Source: Chondrus crispus (Eukaryota > Rhodophyta > Florideophyceae > Gigartinales > Gigartinaceae). Taken from it: a DNA stretch of 64,000 bases. The notes below the pieces were generated by a model, which ran no database searches, had not been told where the DNA came from, and was given only the letters and a program-made list of their open reading frames with translations. The stretch is taken from positions 1 to 64,000 of the forward strand of contig NW_005179128.1 of assembly GCF_000350225.1 (NCBI RefSeq), given 5' to 3'. Both the position numbers and the translations under genes were made by a program. Of the stretch, positions 62,991-64,000 are shown in pieces (positions within the stretch are counted from its first letter, which is position 1; every line of letters starts with the position of its first letter).

Positions 62991-64000
62991 AACGTTTATA
63001 GATTCTGGAAGGTAAGTAGACTTCTGACCGTAGAACTAACACTAGTATAAAAATGCCATCGATTTGGCTCTGGCGACAATAAATAAGCCCCGGATTCTTC
63101 GCTCTCTTTCTCTTTCACATGCAAGGCGGCCCTCTCTAGCCCCCAGCATGGCGGCAGCTCCCAGTCTCCCCGAAGGAGGCCGAGTCGAGAAAACGTTGTG
63201 CACATGGTTCGACATGAGTGGAGTAGTGGCCGCCGTGCGGAGACTAGTTGGGTGCCCCGGTTGTCGCATGACAGGCGCGCGGCGGCGGCCGAACCGTCCA
63301 CCTAACGATAGAAGGGCTGGCCCAGATCGACGGACAGGGTTGAGTCTCGCGAGGAGCGCGTCTTCTGAAAAGGGGATTCCGAGCACGGGGCGCCCACCGA
63401 GCGGGGTGATGGTTACGAGAAACTCATAAGGGCTCCCTCCGCAAGGCCGAGGGGCGACGACACGCGAATAGAGGGGAGGTTAGAGCAGGAAGCGGCAAAG
63501 ATGCGGTACCGCGATGTAGCACAAGGAAGGGCACGGTGGATGAAGAGTAGAGGACGTGCGTCAGAGAGGGAAGACGATGGTAAGAAGATGGACAGTCTGT
63601 GATCGGACAAGACGGGACGCCAACTCTTCTTCCAATAGAATGAACTCGGACGTTCACTCCGAAGGAGAGGGCCGTGTAGTATAATTACATATCAGAATTA
63701 GACTAGAATTAGATCGCGCGCCGTAAGGTACAGAACTTACAGCGCGCACATGCGCGCACCCACGTGTGCTGTCAGGTCGGGCGTCTCACAGTGCTACAGT
63801 AAGGGAAGGCGCGTGCTCTCTACAGAAGTCCACTACAGTACGTATACGCTATAAGTAATGGCTACAGTACAGTACGGTACGTACTGTACTGTAGTGAATA
63901 GTTATAGTCGCGTATTTGTATATTAAACCACAGGGAGCCGACGGCGGAGGGGACCGGGCAGGCACGCTTACCCAAAAGCCCACCACCGGCTACCCGACGC
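62991..64000. other. Gene-free right end of the window
   Basis: No supported gene. A 121-codon + frame (63064-63429) has no recognisable domain and a composition-driven translation. A 33-bp inverted repeat (CTACAGTACAGTAC and complement, 5-base loop) lies at 63862-63894 in a region full of TACAGTAC words. Confidence 0.45.
63862..63894. repeat. Short inverted repeat of CAGTAC words
   Basis: 14-base arms CTACAGTACAGTAC and the exact complement with loop GGTAC. Neighbouring bases hold more GTACAGTAC units, so this may be simple-sequence in origin. Confidence 0.7.

Noticed and set aside
63064-63429. 121-codon + frame near the right edge
   Set aside because: Composition-driven, no domain, with an equally long antisense frame.

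Overview
This is a eukaryotic nuclear sequence. Evidence: GT-AG introns of about 95-136 bp in short genes, two Pol III tRNA genes with downstream T runs, and genes for a V-ATPase subunit, complex I, COMPASS, the spliceosome and protein N-glycosylation. Genes are compact, mostly intronless and tightly packed in one island, and the rest is full of DNA transposons in every state of decay. That layout fits an intron-poor alga; a florideophyte red alga such as Chondrus is my best guess, but this is inference from style and I cannot confirm the taxon.

Layout. (1) 0.5-5.2 kb and 13-13.7 kb: four secreted, cysteine-rich NTR/TIMP-like genes. Two are GC-rich, intronless and arranged as a tandem segmental duplication. 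Two are AT-rich and share one intron at the same codon. A fragment of a fifth lies at 3.54-3.64 kb. (2) 6.06-11.09 kb: a 5-kb DNA transposon with a 1396-aa protein that joins a piggyBac/IS4-like DDE region, a YqaJ-like PD-(D/E)XK nuclease and a C-terminal zinc-binding segment, flanked by dense TTTTGTGA/TCACAAAA arrays. (3) 14.6-27.3 kb: the housekeeping island: tRNA-Leu(AAG), V-ATPase subunit e, RBBP5/Swd1, NDUFS5, a COQ1-type polyprenyl diphosphate synthase, initiator tRNA-Met, a PRP2/DHX16 helicase, a bZIP factor and ALG13. Most neighbours are convergent or divergent with gaps of 50-360 bp. (4) 27.7-41.3 kb: MITEs, a PIF/Harbinger transposase relic, a decayed RtcB gene, a HECT ubiquitin ligase whose catalytic cysteine lies in a shifted frame, two unknown ORFs, and two copies of a second PIF/Harbinger-like family. 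(5) 41.7-63 kb: two pogo-like elements, a BRM/STH1-type SNF2 pseudogene, a DUF7869-type element inserted in another ORF, an En/Spm (CACTA, TNP2)-like relic, a 46-bp tandem repeat and a third copy of the second Harbinger-like family.

The two most unusual signals are the DDE-nuclease fusion element and a recurring hairpin scar. At two sites in copies of the same transposase family the sequence reads L-L'-R'-R: two long perfect palindromes back to back, exactly interrupting an otherwise continuous coding sequence. This resembles greatly enlarged P-nucleotides left when hairpin-capped breaks are opened and joined. Four other long hairpins occur in the window, and one has an empty-site paralogue 1.7 kb away.

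No LTR retroelement, reverse transcriptase, virus-like element, rRNA or CRISPR array was recognised.
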